Below, piece after piece: positions 25,551 through 33,193 of a DNA stretch of 44,875 bases. The stretch is from NCBI GenBank assembly GCA_014378485.1, contig JACMNO010000114.1, positions 1 to 44,875 of the forward strand, given 5' to 3'. The notes beneath the pieces were generated by a model. That model made no database searches and had not been told where the DNA came from. It saw only the letters and a list, made by a program, of their open reading frames with translations. Made by a program: the position numbers and the translations under genes. Source of the DNA: Bacteroidia bacterium (GTDB taxonomy: Bacteria; Bacteroidota; Bacteroidia; B-17B0; Aurantibacillaceae). How positions within the stretch are numbered: position 1 is the stretch's first letter; each line of letters starts with the position of its first letter.

Positions 25551-27485
25551 TTATTGAATAACAATTTTGTCTTCATAAACAACCTTTGCTCCTTCCCGGA
25601 TAACCATTAAATAAATTCCGGCTGTTAACGAACTTACGTCAATAACTGATTCTCCATAATTAACATTAACCTGTTTTTGTTCTGCCCCTAAATAATCATA
25701 TAAATAGGTGGTAAATGAATTATTAGTTGCTTGCTTACCAAATGGCTTTAATGAAATGGTAAAGGAGTTTTTTGTTGGATTGGGGAATACCATGCATTGC
25801 AGGCAATTATCTTTGTTAATCAGTACAGCTATAATATTAGAGTATAATTTTCCCCCTTCATTTGTTGTTTTTGCAAGTCGGTAATAAGTATTTCCCTCAC
25901 TGGTTTTGGATAAAGCATCCGTAAATGAATATTCATTTCTCACATTTGGTTCTACTTGGGCAATAGATTCAAAATGAGTGGAGTCAACACTTTTTTCAAT
26001 AACATAAAACAAGCTGTCTTTTTTTTCTGGAGCAGTCCAGTTAAGCACAACATTACTTTCGGATACCTGACCTTCCAGTACAATTGATTCTGATCCATCT
26101 TCCTTACTCAAAAAATTATTAGTGAGTTTTGTAATAAAGATATCTGTTCTTGAGTAACCTGAAAGATAAGTTCCGCCAAAAACACCTCCGTTCAGCATTG
26201 CCCCGGAAGCATAAACGTTTCCGTTTGGTTCAGCACAAATCACATTTCCCGATTCATAACCAAGGTCTTCAAAGGCATCCGCTGAACCGCCTGCTGTGGA
26301 AGTCCATAAAAATTGTCCGTTGTTATTTAAACAGGAGATAAAAATATCAGAATTATCAGCTGCCGTTTTACTGACTGAACCGAAGGTAGCTGTACCACCG
26401 TACTGTCCTGTGATAAAAATATTTTTCCCATCAGTACCAATTCCGCGGGCGATATCGTTTCCATAGCCACCGGCCTTTTTAGCCCAAACGGCATTTCCAT
26501 TGATGTCATAAGCAGCGACAAAAATATCTGCGCTTCCTGATGTATATAAATTGGTGCTACCGAAATTTATGGATGAGTTGAACTGGCCTGAAATGAACAT
26601 TTTTCCATATATATCGCTTGTAATTGACCATGCCACATCATCATAACTTCCGCCAAGGGATTTTGCCCAGATCAAAGAACCATTAGTGGAATATTTTGAA
26701 AAAAATCCATTTACATATCCATCAGAGGTATAAAGAGTTTGGTTATCAAATTTTGCACCGTTTGCATGCATACCACATACATAAACATTGCCGGCAGCGT
26801 CGCACTTGATTGCTTTGGCTTCATCTCTTCCAATTCCTCCGGCTTTTTTTGCCCAAAGCCAATTTCCGTTTGGATCAAGTTTAGCAATAAAAATTTCGGA
26901 TCCGCCATTACCATAAAGAGTTGTATTTCCTATAACGGTTTTATTTTTAAAATATCCGCAGATAAATACATTTCCATTTTGATCTGTTGTTACTCCAAGT
27001 GCCTTTTCACCGTTATAATCTCCAGCGCTTTTAGCCCATAAAATATTTCCGTTAAAGTCATATTTGGCCACAAATATGTCGTTATCACCTTTTGGATAAA
27101 GCGTAATATTTGATCCGATAAACTTTACGGGATTACCCGAACCTTCAATTTCACCGGCTATATAAACAAATGAATTATCAATTGCCAGTGCATGGGCATA
27201 ATCCCCGGACATACCGCCAGCGGTTTTTATCCATGTTAATGAACCTGATGTATTATATTTTGCCAAAAAAATATCATGATTACCTTGGCATGGCAATGTA
27301 ACGTTATTAAAAATTGCATTCATTTCATATTTACCAGCAACATACAGGTTTCCGGCCGGATCGTTCCCAATACCATACCCATAATCATAGGCCCATGAAC
27401 CGCCTTTTTTGGCCCAGTTAAAAATTTGTCCGTACATATTAATAAACTTTAAGCTGATTAATATTATAATAATTATTTTTTTCAT
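25551..27485 (-). CDS. Secreted SBBP-repeat protein with FN3-like region and type A T9SS sorting domain
   Basis: A 644-residue protein: signal peptide (about 19 residues), then roughly ten repeats with FVAKYDFNGNILWAKSAG, DQNGNVFICGYF and similar SBBP-type units to about residue 450. A beta-sandwich of FN3 type follows (SNVVLNWTAPEKKDSLFYVIEKSVD, about 478-560), then a T9SS type A tail (MVFPNPTKNSFTI, LTAGIYLMVI). It should be secreted across the outer membrane by T9SS. The function of these propeller-like repeats is unknown. The repeat units are close to those at 15896 and 39804, suggesting a lineage-specific family. Confidence 0.86.
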   Translation of the reverse strand: MKKIIIIILISLKFINMYGQIFNWAKKGGSWAYDYGYGIGNDPAGNLYVAGKYEMNAIFNNVTLPCQGNHDIFLAKYNTSGSLTWIKTAGGMSGDYAHALAIDNSFVYIAGEIEGSGNPVKFIGSNITLYPKGDNDIFVAKYDFNGNILWAKSAGDYNGEKALGVTTDQNGNVFICGYFKNKTVIGNTTLYGNGGSEIFIAKLDPNGNWLWAKKAGGIGRDEAKAIKCDAAGNVYVCGMHANGAKFDNQTLYTSDGYVNGFFSKYSTNGSLIWAKSLGGSYDDVAWSITSDIYGKMFISGQFNSSINFGSTNLYTSGSADIFVAAYDINGNAVWAKKAGGYGNDIARGIGTDGKNIFITGQYGGTATFGSVSKTAADNSDIFISCLNNNGQFLWTSTAGGSADAFEDLGYESGNVICAEPNGNVYASGAMLNGGVFGGTYLSGYSRTDIFITKLTNNFLSKEDGSESIVLEGQVSESNVVLNWTAPEKKDSLFYVIEKSVDSTHFESIAQVEPNVRNEYSFTDALSKTSEGNTYYRLAKTTNEGGKLYSNIIAVLINKDNCLQCMVFPNPTKNSFTISLKPFGKQATNNSFTTYLYDYLGAEQKQVNVNYGESVIDVSSLTAGIYLMVIREGAKVVYEDKIVIQ

Positions 27486-27543
27486 TTTATATATTTTTAG
27501 TGCTTTTGTTTTCTAAACTCTTGTATTTGATGAGTATTTGGTA

Positions 27544-27551
27544 CAAATGTA
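27544..27551 (-). promoter_or_regulatory. Candidate -7 box for the SBBP gene at 25551
   Basis: TACATTTG on the minus strand (27551-27544) matches TAnnTTTG exactly and would start transcripts about 50 nt before the ATG at 27485. I find no TTG at the right upstream distance, so confidence is limited. Confidence 0.35.
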
Positions 27552-27824
27552 TTAGCCGAACATGCTATACCTGCTTATTTTCGTTAAGCACATTAAATGA
27601 TTTCTTTAAATGGAATAAACATGTGACAGAAATAACATGACTTTTTGCTTTAGAAATAATATATTATAAAAGTGTGTATGTTTTGTTATTTCTTAGTAAA
27701 GATTTTGAGTTTAATTGTTTATCGATAAATAGCGCCTGATAATAAATTTATGTTAAAATGTTTCATTTAATTTGTTCTCTTACCCTAATGAAAGCTGCAA
27801 TTTTTAATATATTTTAAAGTTTAT

Positions 27825-27856
27825 TTGGAAGTTTAACTATTTATCACTTACCTTTA
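27825..27856 (+). promoter_or_regulatory. Candidate promoter of the SAM riboswitch transcript
   Basis: TTG (27825-27827), a 21-bp spacer and TACCTTTA (27849-27856) fit TTG-N17-23-TAnnTTTG with one mismatch. The predicted start, near 27862, lies about 28 nt before the first riboswitch helix. The 27552-27824 stretch upstream is AT-rich and shows no other feature. Confidence 0.4.
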
Positions 27857-27889
27857 TCGCAGAATTAGTTACCTACTTTGTGTGTAATT

Positions 27890-28017
27890 AATTTATTAAG
27901 AAGTGGCGAGAGAATAGGCTCATTGACCCACTGGCAACCAACTAAAAGTCGCGGTAAAGCGCGATTGGAAAACAGGTGCCAACTCCTACTTCGATGAAAA
28001 GCGGAGGTAAATAAATT
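27890..28017 (+). promoter_or_regulatory. SAM-I (S-box) riboswitch
   Basis: The closing helix P1 is AATTTATT (27890-27897) with AATAAATT (28010-28017). Inside it the S-box core is recognisable: AAGAAGTGGCGAGAGAATAG, then CTCATTGACCCACTGGCAACC, then CAGGTGCCAACTCC and a P4-like CTCC/GGAG hairpin. This fits the Bacteroidota version of SAM-I, which lowers expression of methionine genes when SAM is high. The downstream genes (metX, homoserine dehydrogenase, sulfhydrylase) agree. I do not see a classical terminator right after P1, so control may act on translation of the downstream ORF or through a terminator I cannot recognise. Confidence 0.9.
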
Positions 28018-28029
28018 AAAAACAAAACA

Positions 28030-28161
28030 ATGAAACACACATTATTAAAAACATCTGCTTACTCATCGCCCATCAACCTTCAAAAACAAGGGTTTAGTTT
28101 CTATTCTATTACACCATATTTCATGATGGCTTGTATGTGTTGTTGCTGCCATATGTGCTAA
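28030..28161 (+). CDS. Cys/Met-rich leader ORF after the SAM riboswitch
   Basis: A 43-codon ORF starting 12 nt after riboswitch helix P1. Its last residues are FMMACMCCCCHMC, with six Cys (four consecutive, coded TGT TGT TGC TGC) and four Met in 13 positions, and the stop follows at once. The first 30 residues are unremarkable and there is no clear signal peptide. It lies upstream of methionine/sulfhydrylation genes and its end has the form of an amino-acid-sensing leader peptide, so I infer a Cys (or Met) sensor. A small metal-binding peptide is the alternative. AT-rich inverted repeats follow (28164-28172 with 28185-28193; 28196-28201 with 28207-28212), but there is no obvious U-tract terminator. 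Confidence 0.6.
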   Translation: MKHTLLKTSAYSSPINLQKQGFSFYSITPYFMMACMCCCCHMC

Positions 28162-28285
28162 GCTATTTTTCGTTTTAATCTTCCCGAAAAATAAACCTTG
28201 GCAAGCCCAGGGAGCTGTGATGAACTCTTATTTCAAGAATCAAGTCAAGCAAATTTGTATTTAAAACCACTTAAAATTAAACATC

Positions 28286-28522
28286 ATGAAATTAAATAGA
28301 TATACTCAAACAACAGCACAAACAACAATAAACTTAATTGGCGAATCTCGTCATCGTCATTTTTTAAAATTGCAAGCAGCTTATGGCTTTTCTCAAAGAG
28401 GAGGAGTATCTTTTCCTGACGCAAGCCAAGAACACAGCAAGCGCTTAGTGAGCAAAGTTAATATTTTAACATCATCAGAAAACAAACACTTAATTTTTTC
28501 AGAATCAATTTTTAATAATTAG
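28286..28522 (+). CDS. Small hypothetical ORF in the met leader
   Basis: A 78-residue ORF with a Thr/Gln-rich start (MKLNRYTQTTAQTTINLIG) and a polar remainder containing GFSQRGGVSFPDASQEHSKR. I recognise no domain, signal peptide or membrane segment. An A-rich stretch before the ATG is compatible with Bacteroidota translation. It lies between the Cys-rich leader ORF and metX, in the same direction, and could be a real small protein, a second leader ORF, or chance. Conservation in relatives would decide. Confidence 0.4.
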   Translation: MKLNRYTQTTAQTTINLIGESRHRHFLKLQAAYGFSQRGGVSFPDASQEHSKRLVSKVNILTSSENKHLIFSESIFNN

Positions 28523-28532
28523 TTAGACAAGA

Positions 28533-28576
28533 GAGAGCAGTGAAACGTTTTGTAAAGTTTTCGTTTTGTTGCTCTC
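28533..28576 (+). promoter_or_regulatory. Long hairpin upstream of metX
   Basis: GAGAGCAGTGAAACG (28533-28547) pairs with CGTTTTGTTGCTCTC (28562-28576) over 15 bp, with three consecutive G.U pairs and a 14-nt loop. No U-tract follows. It sits just after the 78-residue ORF and may be a processing or regulatory structure of the met transcript. Confidence 0.45.
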
Positions 28577-28623
28577 ACAAGTCAAAAATAGTGAAGCTCA
28601 TAATAATATTAAAAAAATAAATA

Positions 28624-28651
28624 CTTTAACTATGAGGTTCTATGGTTAAAG
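28624..28651 (+). promoter_or_regulatory. Hairpin next to the metX start
   Basis: CTTTAACTAT (28624-28633), loop GAGGTTCT and ATGGTTAAAG (28642-28651) form a 10-bp stem with one G.U pair, ending 12 nt before the metX ATG. The loop holds the only purine-rich GAGG in the leader. Control of metX translation initiation is possible but unproven. Confidence 0.4.
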
Positions 28652-28663
28652 AAATAAGATAAC

Positions 28664-29734
28664 ATGAATCATCAAACACATACATACAAAAAAAGATTTC
28701 TATTAGAAAGTGGAATATCATTACCTCAATTGGAAATTGCCTATCACACTTACGGCACATTAAACGCCGATAAGAGTAATGTGATTTGGGTTGTTCACGC
28801 CTTAACTGCCAACAGCGATGTTTTTGATTGGTGGCCTGGTTTATTTGGCAAAAATGATTTGTTTAATCCGAAAGAACATTTTATTATATGCGCAAATAAT
28901 TTAGGATCCTGTTATGGAACAACCGGCCCACTGAGTATTAATCCTGATACAAATGAGCCGTGGTTTAGTTATTTTCCGCAGATCACAATTAGGGATATGG
29001 CTAATACTCTACAAGTGTTGAAAGAATGTTTAGGTGTCCATAAAATTCATACTCTTATTGGAGGCTCACAGGGCGGTCAGGTAGCACAGGAGTGGATATT
29101 ACAATATCCGGAAGTTACTGAAAATTTAATTTTAATTGCCACAAATGCCCAACACTCCCCGTGGGGAATTGCGTTTAATGAATCGCAACGTTTGGCTATT
29201 AAAGCAGATCGAACTTATTTTTCAAATACGGAGAATGGAGGAGAAAAAGGCTTGCAGGCAGCGAGAAGTATTGCCCTCTTGAGTTACAGGAATTACAATG
29301 CCTATAATTCCACACAAAAAAATACAGAATCTAATGATTTCAATAACCACGCGGCTTCTTCTTACCAGCGTTACCAGGGTGAAAAATTAGTGAAGCGTTT
29401 TAATGCTTATTCTTATGTGCGTTTAAGTGAAGCAATGGATACGCATGGTGTGGCAAGAGAACGGGCTCATAGTGCGGAAAGTGTTTTAAACAAGATCCTT
29501 GTTCCAACCCTTGTGATCGGGGTAACTTCAGATGTTTTATTTCCGGTTAATGAACAACAATTATTAGCAAGGTATATCAGGTGTGCTGTTTACAATGAAA
29601 TAGATTCTTTTTACGGACATGATGGTTTTTTAATTGAAACAAGGCAATTAACCGAACTCATTAATAAGTTTTATGAGGAAAATGTGAAAGAAAATAAAAA
29701 ACACTTAAACCACATAGGAACAAAGGAAATTTGA
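28664..29734 (+). CDS. metX: Homoserine O-acetyltransferase
   Basis: A 356-residue alpha/beta-hydrolase-fold enzyme activating homoserine with acetyl-CoA (or succinyl-CoA in some members). The nucleophile is Ser135 in IGGSQGGQ. The Asp and His of the triad are in VTSDVLFPVNEQ and YGHDGFLIE. WVVHALTAN, WWPGL and MDTHGVARERA are family hallmarks. Acetyl versus succinyl specificity cannot be settled by eye. It starts about 650 nt after the SAM-I riboswitch and heads the methionine gene run. The final 20 residues (KENKKHLNHIGTKEI) are a poorly conserved tail. Confidence 0.94.
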   Translation: MNHQTHTYKKRFLLESGISLPQLEIAYHTYGTLNADKSNVIWVVHALTANSDVFDWWPGLFGKNDLFNPKEHFIICANNLGSCYGTTGPLSINPDTNEPWFSYFPQITIRDMANTLQVLKECLGVHKIHTLIGGSQGGQVAQEWILQYPEVTENLILIATNAQHSPWGIAFNESQRLAIKADRTYFSNTENGGEKGLQAARSIALLSYRNYNAYNSTQKNTESNDFNNHAASSYQRYQGEKLVKRFNAYSYVRLSEAMDTHGVARERAHSAESVLNKILVPTLVIGVTSDVLFPVNEQQLLARYIRCAVYNEIDSFYGHDGFLIETRQLTELINKFYEENVKENKKHLNHIGTKEI

Positions 29735-29866
29735 GTAAAGAAATAGGAAACTGAAACATTGGTTGGCATAACAGTATATGAATCATTTAAGCTTCTAATT
29801 CTTCTAGTTTTCAAAAAAAAACTATGTACTTAAAATCTTTTAATCAAACATTAAAAAACTAAAGCA

Positions 29867-31117
29867 ATGAGCAAAAAATTAAAAATAGGATTATTTGGAT
29901 TCGGTTGTGTAGGGCAGGGTCTTTACCATGTATTAAACAACAGTACAGGCTTTAAAGCAGATATTGCAAAGATCGCCGTGAAAAATAAAAACAAACCTCG
30001 TACGGTAGGCGCAGAGCTAATTACATATGACAAATGGGAAATTTTAAATAACCCTGAAATTGACGTGGTAGTTGAGTTAATTGATGATGCCGATGAAGCA
30101 TTTAATATTGTTAGTGAAGCACTAAAAAAAGGGAAGCATGTAGTAACGGCAAATAAAAAATTATTAGCCACTCATTTAGAAGAATTATATCGTTTGCAAA
30201 AAGAAAACAATGTGTCATTATTATATGAAGCATCGGCTTGTGGAAGTATCCCTATCATTCGTTCTTTAGAAGAGTACTTTGATAATGAAGAGTTAGAGAA
30301 AGTGTCCGGCATTTTTAATGGAACCACTAATTACATTTTAACTAAAACCATTGCTGAAAAATTATCTTATTCAGATGCTTTGAAACAAGCACAAGATAAA
30401 GGTTTTGCTGAATCAGACCCAACTAATGATGTAGAAGGTTATGATGCGAAGTTTAAAGCCGTTATTATTGCTTTTCATGCTTTTGGTTTATTTATAAAAC
30501 AAGAAGAAGTGCTGAATATAGGCATTACAACTTTGCATGAAAATGATATTAAATATGCCTCTGAAAAAGGATATAAAATAAAATTAACACCAATTATTCA
30601 ACGCATAGAAGATGATAAAGTGAGTGTATTTGTGGCACCTCGTTTTATTAAAGAGAATAATCATCTGTATAATGTGGATAATGAGTTTAATGGAGTAATT
30701 GTAGAAGGTAAATTCTCTGGTGAGCAGTTTTTGCAAGGAAGAGGTGCTGGTTCTTATCCAACAGGAGCAGCAGTTTTATCTGACATATCCGCTTTATCGC
30801 ATGGTTATAAATATGAGTTTAAAAAATATGCTCAAAAGCACGCGCCAGAGTTCACCAATGACGTATTAATTGAAGCCTATTTCAGATACAATAGTGATGA
30901 CGATTTAAAACAAATTATATTTGATGAAATTTCCGAAAAATATACCGGTAAAGATTACCACTATGTAGTTGGGAAAGTGAATTTAAAAAACTTAATCGCA
31001 AACCGAGATTATATTTTAGAACATAATTTATTTATCTCTTTAGTAGATGAGAAAGTGAGTTTAGTGAAAGAAGAAACAAGGAAATCTATATTAAAAAAAG
31101 AATTAGTTAATTATTAA
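29867..31117 (+). CDS. Homoserine dehydrogenase
   Basis: A 416-residue NAD(P)-dependent enzyme reducing aspartate semialdehyde to homoserine. The nucleotide-binding GFGCVGQGLYHVL is at residues 11-23. VVTANKKLLATH, the active-site FNGTTNYILTK and SDPTNDVEGYDAKFK (with catalytic Asp/Lys) follow. It is monofunctional: no aspartokinase domain, in contrast to the ThrA/MetL fusion that many Bacteroidota carry. The last 90 residues do not show an ACT domain that I can recognise. It lies 132 bp after metX, so it may have its own promoter or be co-transcribed. Confidence 0.92.
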   Translation: MSKKLKIGLFGFGCVGQGLYHVLNNSTGFKADIAKIAVKNKNKPRTVGAELITYDKWEILNNPEIDVVVELIDDADEAFNIVSEALKKGKHVVTANKKLLATHLEELYRLQKENNVSLLYEASACGSIPIIRSLEEYFDNEELEKVSGIFNGTTNYILTKTIAEKLSYSDALKQAQDKGFAESDPTNDVEGYDAKFKAVIIAFHAFGLFIKQEEVLNIGITTLHENDIKYASEKGYKIKLTPIIQRIEDDKVSVFVAPRFIKENNHLYNVDNEFNGVIVEGKFSGEQFLQGRGAGSYPTGAAVLSDISALSHGYKYEFKKYAQKHAPEFTNDVLIEAYFRYNSDDDLKQIIFDEISEKYTGKDYHYVVGKVNLKNLIANRDYILEHNLFISLVDEKVSLVKEETRKSILKKELVNY

Positions 31118-31137
31118 TCAATATAAAAAATAAAAGT

Positions 31138-31773
31138 ATGTCAATTAGATTAGGAGATATCGCTCCGGACTTTGTAGCAGAGTCGAGCGAAGGACAAATT
31201 AAATTTCATCAATGGTTAGGCGATAGTTGGGCAGTATTGTTTAGTCACCCTGCTGATTTTACGCCGGTATGTACAACTGAATTAGGTAGCGTGGCTAAAT
31301 TTAAACCGGAATTTGATAAACGAAATGTAAAAGTTATAGCATTGAGCGTTGATTCGGTTGAATCTCATTTAGAGTGGATAAAAGATATTAATGAAACACA
31401 AAACACAACTGTTAATTATCCAATTATTGCTGACCCTACATTTGAAGTATCGAAATTATATGGTTTTGTTCATCCAAATGCCTCGGATAAATTTACTGTG
31501 CGTTCAGTAGTAATTATTGGTCCGGATAAAAAAGTGAAATTATTAATTACCTATCCGGCTTCTACCGGAAGAAATTTTACAGAAATTTTGCGGGTGATTG
31601 ATTCATTACAATTAACAGCAAATTACAGTGTGGCAACACCGGCTAATTGGAAGCATGGCGAAGATGTAGTAGTAATCCCATCTATTAAAACTGAGGATAT
31701 TTCCGCTAAATTTCCAAAAGGATTTACAGAAATTAAATCTTATTTAAGAACCACACCGCAACCTAATTTGTAA
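31138..31773 (+). CDS. 1-Cys peroxiredoxin (Prx6 type)
   Basis: A 211-residue thiol peroxidase. The peroxidatic Cys45 is in HPADFTPVCTTELG, with the conserved Thr and Pro. A C-terminal extension to 211 residues with TPANWKHGEDVVVIPSI is typical of the Prx6/1-Cys group; no second conserved Cys is visible. It reduces peroxides using an external thiol. It follows homoserine dehydrogenase by 20 bp and its stop overlaps the next start (TAATG), so it belongs to the methionine run. Confidence 0.93.
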   Translation: MSIRLGDIAPDFVAESSEGQIKFHQWLGDSWAVLFSHPADFTPVCTTELGSVAKFKPEFDKRNVKVIALSVDSVESHLEWIKDINETQNTTVNYPIIADPTFEVSKLYGFVHPNASDKFTVRSVVIIGPDKKVKLLITYPASTGRNFTEILRVIDSLQLTANYSVATPANWKHGEDVVVIPSIKTEDISAKFPKGFTEIKSYLRTTPQPNL

Positions 31774-32681
31774 TGGAAAAAGTAAGTTTAGGAGAAAACG
31801 GACCTGAAGTGTCCCCGATTATCTATAGTTTTTGGCGAGCACTGGAAGATCCGGATGGTGTTTCATTTCGCACCATTCAGGCAAAATTGCATGCATGCCT
31901 TGACTTAGGAATTACAACCTTTGATCATGCAGATATTTACGGAGGTTACCAAGTAGAAGAATTGTTTGGCAAAGCATTGATGGAGAGTGCAGTTAAAAGA
32001 GAAGATATCATTATTTCCACTAAATGCGGCATCAATAATATTGATATCTCTCGACCTGAGCATCGTTCAAGGCATTATGATAGCAGTCCCGAACATATTA
32101 TTAAAAGTGTTGAGCGGTCTTTAAAAAATTTACGTACTGATTATATTGATATACTTTTACTTCATCATCCTGATCCTCTAATGGATGCTGATGAAACGGC
32201 ATCGGCATTAACCCGCCTAGTTAAAAAAGGGATTGTTAAGCATGTTGGAGTGGCTGATTTTACAGTGCATCAACATCAATTATTGCAGTCAAGATTAAGT
32301 ATTCCTATAATTACAAATCATCTCGAGTTGAGTGTATTGAATGTGAAATCCATTTCCGACGGCACCATTGATTTTATCAAACAGCAGTATAGTCGACCTT
32401 TAGCGTGGGCTCCCTTGGCAGGCGGGTTGCTTGTAGATGATAATGATGAATCTACTTTTAATATCCGCTCTGTTTTAAAAAGGATTGCTGAGAATTATCA
32501 GATTAATCCGGAGCAATTGGCAATTGCCTGGTTATTGAAATTGGGTGCGCTGCCAATTGTCGGTTCAAATAATATGAAACGAATTAAAAATGCGGCTTCG
32601 GCTGTGACTATTAATTTAGATAAACAGGATTGGCATGAGATTTATTTTTCATCCCTAAATAACATTTCGGGTAAACTTTAA
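31773..32681 (+). CDS. Aldo/keto reductase (YdhF-like)
   Basis: A 302-residue TIM-barrel oxidoreductase. The tetrad is visible as Asp51 and Tyr56 in TTFDHADIYGGY, Lys84 in ISTKCG and His131 in LLLHHPDP. The NADPH site near the end (PIVGSNNMKRIKNA) is intact. Its substrate is unknown; the closest style is E. coli YdhF. The start codon overlaps the peroxiredoxin stop by one base, so translation is coupled. Pairing with a peroxiredoxin suggests removal of reactive carbonyl or oxidised products, which is inference. Confidence 0.9.
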   Translation: MEKVSLGENGPEVSPIIYSFWRALEDPDGVSFRTIQAKLHACLDLGITTFDHADIYGGYQVEELFGKALMESAVKREDIIISTKCGINNIDISRPEHRSRHYDSSPEHIIKSVERSLKNLRTDYIDILLLHHPDPLMDADETASALTRLVKKGIVKHVGVADFTVHQHQLLQSRLSIPIITNHLELSVLNVKSISDGTIDFIKQQYSRPLAWAPLAGGLLVDDNDESTFNIRSVLKRIAENYQINPEQLAIAWLLKLGALPIVGSNNMKRIKNAASAVTINLDKQDWHEIYFSSLNNISGKL

Positions 32682-32719
32682 AAAGATGGAAATTCGTTAT
32701 ATTTGAAATAAAAAATGCC

Positions 32720-33139
32720 ATGCGGATTCATCTAATAAGAAAAGATTCTGATTTCAATTTCGAAGCATCCAACAGCGATGGCAGTACCTTATCAATTGAC
32801 GGTTCCCCTGCCATTGGTGGACATAACAAAGGCATGCGTCCTATGCAATTATTATTAACTGCCCTTGGTGGTTGCAGCGCCATCGATATTGTTTCTATTT
32901 TAAGAAAGCAAAAACAGGAAGTTGAATCTTTTGAGATTGAAGTGGATGGAGAACGGGAAGAAGAAGGAGTTAAAGATTATTCTTTATTTAAAACCATTGA
33001 GGTTCATTTTATTTTAAAAGGAAATATTGATAAGGAGAAAGCAGAACGTGCTGTGAAATTATCGATGGAAAAATATTGTTCAGTTACAAAAACACTTGAA
33101 CCAACTGCTAAGATCACTTATAAGGTTACTTTAAATTAA
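32720..33139 (+). CDS. OsmC-family thiol-dependent protein
   Basis: A 139-residue OsmC/Ohr-fold protein of the YhfA subgroup. The first reactive Cys52 is in MQLLLTALGGCSAIDIVSIL and the second, Cys120, in MEKYCSVTKTL. Members reduce organic hydroperoxides, and some handle persulfides. It lies 38 bp after the aldo/keto reductase and 54 bp before the sulfhydrylase gene, in the same direction, linking thiol/peroxide chemistry to sulfide assimilation. Confidence 0.92.
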   Translation: MRIHLIRKDSDFNFEASNSDGSTLSIDGSPAIGGHNKGMRPMQLLLTALGGCSAIDIVSILRKQKQEVESFEIEVDGEREEEGVKDYSLFKTIEVHFILKGNIDKEKAERAVKLSMEKYCSVTKTLEPTAKITYKVTLN

Positions 33140-33193
33140 TTTTAAATAATGAAGATGTTAACTGATGTTCTCGAAGTTGATACGAAATAGAAT

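Noticed and set aside
26739..27041. Open frame of 100 codons antisense to the SBBP gene
   Set aside because: Repetitive coding sequence generates long antisense frames; no motif or start signal supports it.
27857..28029. SAM-II riboswitch or T-box as alternative to SAM-I
   Set aside because: The GGC..GAGAG..AGGCUC..GACCCA..GGCAACC order and P1-closed multi-helix layout fit the S-box; no T-box NGGTGG or specifier arrangement is seen.
28164..28193. Inverted repeat after the Cys-rich leader ORF as an intrinsic terminator
   Set aside because: The stem is AU-rich with a 12-nt loop and is followed by AAACC, not a U-tract.
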